Part shown: piece after piece, positions 6,199 to 8,139 of the stretch | Numbering within the stretch: the stretch's first letter is position 1 | How the letters are laid out: each line of letters opens with the position of its first letter | Assembly (NCBI GenBank): GCA_945874855.1 | Contig: CAMCIP010000098.1 | Span: forward strand, 1 to 8,139 | DNA from: Brevundimonas vancanneytii | Lineage (GTDB): Bacteria > Pseudomonadota > Alphaproteobacteria > Caulobacterales > Caulobacteraceae | Length of the DNA: 8,139 bases | Reading direction: 5' to 3' | Notes under the pieces: model-generated | The model's input: the letters and a program-made list of their open reading frames with translations, nothing else | What the model was told of the DNA's origin: nothing | Database searches by the model: none | Translations under genes and position numbers: made by a program

Positions 6199-6225
6199 GA
6201 TGATTCCAGACGCCTCAGCTGTCAA
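6199..6225 (-). promoter_or_regulatory. Candidate promoter of the Cys-rich peptide 2 / paralog C operon
   Basis: TTGACAG (6225-6219) is a perfect -35, followed after 12 nt by GAATCATC (6206-6199), which fits the Caulobacter-type -10 GCTANAWC at five of its seven fixed positions. The start codon is about 30 nt downstream, with room for the GGAGG site. The -10 contains GAATC, a GANTC site for the CcrM methyltransferase. The -35 matches that ahead of Cys-rich peptide 1 over eight bases (TTGACAGC). Confidence 0.42.
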
Positions 6226-6260
6226 TCTAGAAGGAATGTCGTTCACTAACTCGTGTGCCT

Positions 6261-7190
6261 CTATCGGGCTTCGGCCTGTCCCGCGCGGATGGTGCGGGCG
6301 ATCTCGGACACGATCGATCCGGCCACCGCGCGGCGATCCGTCCGCCGCGGCGCGCCGGGCCGGTACAGCCCGCGAAGATAGGCGAGGTCCCAGTCGCTGA
6401 AGCCGGGGCTGGACGCGGGGTCTTCGAAGGCGTTCAGCACGCTGGACTGGCGCGAGGTGTCTCCCTCCGGATCGATCTGCGCAAGAGCGATAAAGGCGAG
6501 GTAGTCGCCCAGTTGCTGGGGCGAAACATCACCGATGCGCGTGACATCGACGATGACGAAAACCCGGGCAAGGTCATCGCGGATCTGGCTGTTCAGGCGC
6601 GAGGCCGAAGCCGTAAAGATATAGGGAGCGGCAGGATTGCCGTCAGCGTCGACGTCGCCCGGAAGCCGCGCCGCCCGCTGGCCGTTCTCGGAATTCACTG
6701 GCACGCTGGAATGCCACCATCGCACCGGCGCATCCGAGGCGACGAAGTCCCGCCGATATCCGGAGTCGAGATGGAAGCTGCGCGATCCGAGACGAAACCC
6801 CCTCGGGTCCGCTTCGATCATGGCGGCAGCCACGCCGGACGGATCCTCCGTGAAGACCACAATCACATTGGGCCGGCACCCGGGATCGCCCGGCTCCACG
6901 CCCAACTCCTGGGCCACGGCGGAGATATGGTCCACGAGCGGTTGCGCCACATCGGGCCGAAGATTGACCACGCCCACGCAGAGGCGCTGGTACCAGCGCG
7001 CCAGGCCGCGGCCGCGCGGCGCTTCTCCCACCTCGGCCACGAACTCCTCAGCTACCGCTCGCAGGGGGCGACCATCGACGATGATGTCGTCCACACGTGT
7101 GACCGGCGGGTCCTGCGGCGCAGGGTCCTGGACCGGCGGATCCTGAGGGGCGGCCGCGATCAGGGCCAGAGACATGAGGGCGGCGAGCAT
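6261..7190 (-). CDS. Secreted DUF2927-like paralog D, no Cys-rich partner
   Basis: This 309-residue exported protein has a very short signal peptide, MLAALMSLALIAAA. It is followed by a Pro/Gln/Asp linker made of near-repeats (PQDPPV, QDPA, PQDPPV at about residues 15-30), a tether-like feature that the other paralogs lack. The common core then follows: VDDIIVDGRP, ARWYQRLCVGV with Cys71, PGCRPNV with Cys105, VRWWH at about 156-160, SRLNSQIRDDLARVFVIVD at about 197-215, LAQIDPEGD at about 236-244, VLNAF and WDLAYLRGLY. The ATG at 7190 has a modest site (GGAG about 7 nt upstream). It lies 83 bp after tig on the same strand, with no TTGAC-type promoter seen between them, so readthrough from tig is possible. 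The function is unknown. The final 30 residues are basic. Confidence 0.87.
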   Translation of the reverse strand: MLAALMSLALIAAAPQDPPVQDPAPQDPPVTRVDDIIVDGRPLRAVAEEFVAEVGEAPRGRGLARWYQRLCVGVVNLRPDVAQPLVDHISAVAQELGVEPGDPGCRPNVIVVFTEDPSGVAAAMIEADPRGFRLGSRSFHLDSGYRRDFVASDAPVRWWHSSVPVNSENGQRAARLPGDVDADGNPAAPYIFTASASRLNSQIRDDLARVFVIVDVTRIGDVSPQQLGDYLAFIALAQIDPEGDTSRQSSVLNAFEDPASSPGFSDWDLAYLRGLYRPGAPRRTDRRAVAGSIVSEIARTIRAGQAEAR

Positions 7191-7273
7191 GGAGGGTCTC
7201 CGAGGCGACGCCCCGAATGGGCCGGACCGAACCTTGCCTCAGGCAACCGGGGCTGGAAAGCCCTTCAGGCGAG

Positions 7274-8139
7274 TCAGAGCGCCTCGTCGTCCTTCAGCAG
7301 GTCTTCCTTGCTGATCCGCGCATCCGTGACCTCGGCCTGGCCGAAGATCAGCTCGCAGACCTTCTCCTCATAGACAGGCGCGCGCATCTGGGCGGCGGCG
7401 TTGGGGTTCTTGCGATAGAACTCCAGCACTTCGCGCTCCTGGCCGGGATAGTTGCGGGCCTCGGCCATCAGGGCCTGGTTCAGCTCCTGGTCGGTGACCT
7501 GGACGTTGTTGGCGCGGCCGATCTCGGCCAGCACCAGGCCCAGACGCACGCGGCGCTCGGCGATCCTGCGGTACTCGGCCTTGAGTTCGTCCTCGGTCTT
7601 GGCGGCATCCTCGGCGTCCAGGCGGCCGGCATCCTTGTCCGCCTCGACCTGACGCCAGATGCCGTCGAACTCGGCCTCGACCATCTTGGGCGGCAGATCG
7701 AAGCTGTGGGTCCCGTCCAGCTGGTCGAGCAGGGCGCGCTTCAGCTTGAAGCGGGCGGCGGCTGAATACTGCTGGTTCAGATTGCCGCGCATCAGCTCCT
7801 TCAGCTTGTCCAGCGACTCCAGACCGAGGCGCGAGGCGAAGGCGTCGTCGATCTCGGTGTCGGCCTCGGCCTTGATGGCCTTGACCGTCACGTCGAAGGT
7901 GGCGGCCTTGCCGGCGAGGTGGGCCGCGCCGTAGTCGGCGGGGAAGGTGACGTTCAGGGTCTTCTCGTCGCCGACCTTGACGCCCTTCAGCTGCTCTTCG
8001 AAGCCGGGGATGAAGCGGTTGGAGCCGATCACCAGATCGGCGTCGTTCATCGAGCCGCCCTCGAACACCTCTCCGTCGACCTTGCCGATGAAGTCGATCG
8101 TGACCTGGTCGCCCTCGGCCGCCTTGACCGTCTTGCCCT
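7274..8139 (-). CDS. tig: Trigger factor, C-terminal two thirds (cut by window edge)
   Basis: This is the ribosome-associated chaperone and peptidyl-prolyl isomerase that meets nascent chains. About 287 residues are present of a protein that is usually 430-450; the N-terminal ribosome-binding domain lies beyond the right edge. The frame is open to base 8139. Sequence begins with the FKBP-type domain (GDQVTIDFIGKVDGEVFEGG, then GSNRFIPGFEEQLKGVKVGD and FPADYGAAHLAGKAATFDV). The long helical C-terminal chaperone domain follows, rich in Glu, Lys, Ala and Arg and ending SKEDLLKDDEAL. A GTG at 8068 lies inside the FKBP domain and is not the real start. Position upstream of clpP follows the widespread tig-clpP-clpX order, here interrupted by three secreted-protein genes. 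Confidence 0.97.
   Translation of the reverse strand, partial: GKTVKAAEGDQVTIDFIGKVDGEVFEGGSMNDADLVIGSNRFIPGFEEQLKGVKVGDEKTLNVTFPADYGAAHLAGKAATFDVTVKAIKAEADTEIDDAFASRLGLESLDKLKELMRGNLNQQYSAAARFKLKRALLDQLDGTHSFDLPPKMVEAEFDGIWRQVEADKDAGRLDAEDAAKTEDELKAEYRRIAERRVRLGLVLAEIGRANNVQVTDQELNQALMAEARNYPGQEREVLEFYRKNPNAAAQMRAPVYEEKVCELIFGQAEVTDARISKEDLLKDDEAL

Noticed and set aside
7191..7273. Terminator after tig
   Set aside because: A small TTGCC-N3-GGCAA hairpin (7234-7246) lies in this 83-bp gap, but the stem is short and no U-tract follows; no clear promoter for paralog D is seen either.

Overview
The window looks like a chromosomal segment from a GC-rich alphaproteobacterium of the Caulobacterales, probably close to Brevundimonas or Caulobacter. 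The evidence is three conserved protein-quality-control genes in the order tig - clpP - clpX (all on the minus strand, tig and clpX cut by the window edges), plus a divergent HAD-family phosphatase gene next to clpX that matches cicA, which I recall lying between clpP and clpX in Caulobacter crescentus.

Layout from right to left, the direction of transcription: tig C-terminal two thirds (8139-7274); secreted-protein paralog D (7190-6261); Cys-rich secreted peptide 2 (6168-5953), overlapping paralog C (5959-4910); clpP (4795-4154); Cys-rich secreted peptide 1 (4045-3854), a strong intergenic hairpin, paralog B (3789-2860); a small unrecognised conserved-looking gene (2832-2512); paralog A (2426-1473). 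The plus-strand cicA-like gene (812-1453) converges on A. A 200-bp divergent intergenic region separates it from clpX (611-1).

The notable content is the accessory material placed between the housekeeping genes. Four clearly homologous exported proteins of about 310-350 residues (A-D) share an N-terminal V-[ED]-[ED]-[VI]-[VI]-V-x-G element, two cysteines exactly 34 residues apart, a [PA]VRWWH motif, an A/V-Q-[VI]-[DN]-P-E segment and a C-terminal W-D-x-A-Y-L-x-x-[LV]-Y motif. By memory their layout resembles DUF2927-type proteins (zincin-like fold), but with no catalytic HExxH. Two of the four (B and C) are each directly preceded by a 63-71 residue exported cysteine-rich peptide, and the two peptides share the same cysteine spacing. 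This makes two peptide + large-protein cassettes, one on each side of clpP. The peptide genes are poorer in GC than their neighbours and are preceded by TTGACAGC-type -35 sequences, one followed by a nine-base G tract.

No tRNA, rRNA, CRISPR array, insertion sequence or terminator with a U-tract was seen. All remaining gaps longer than 60 bp are described as promoter or leader regions, or in the rejected list.
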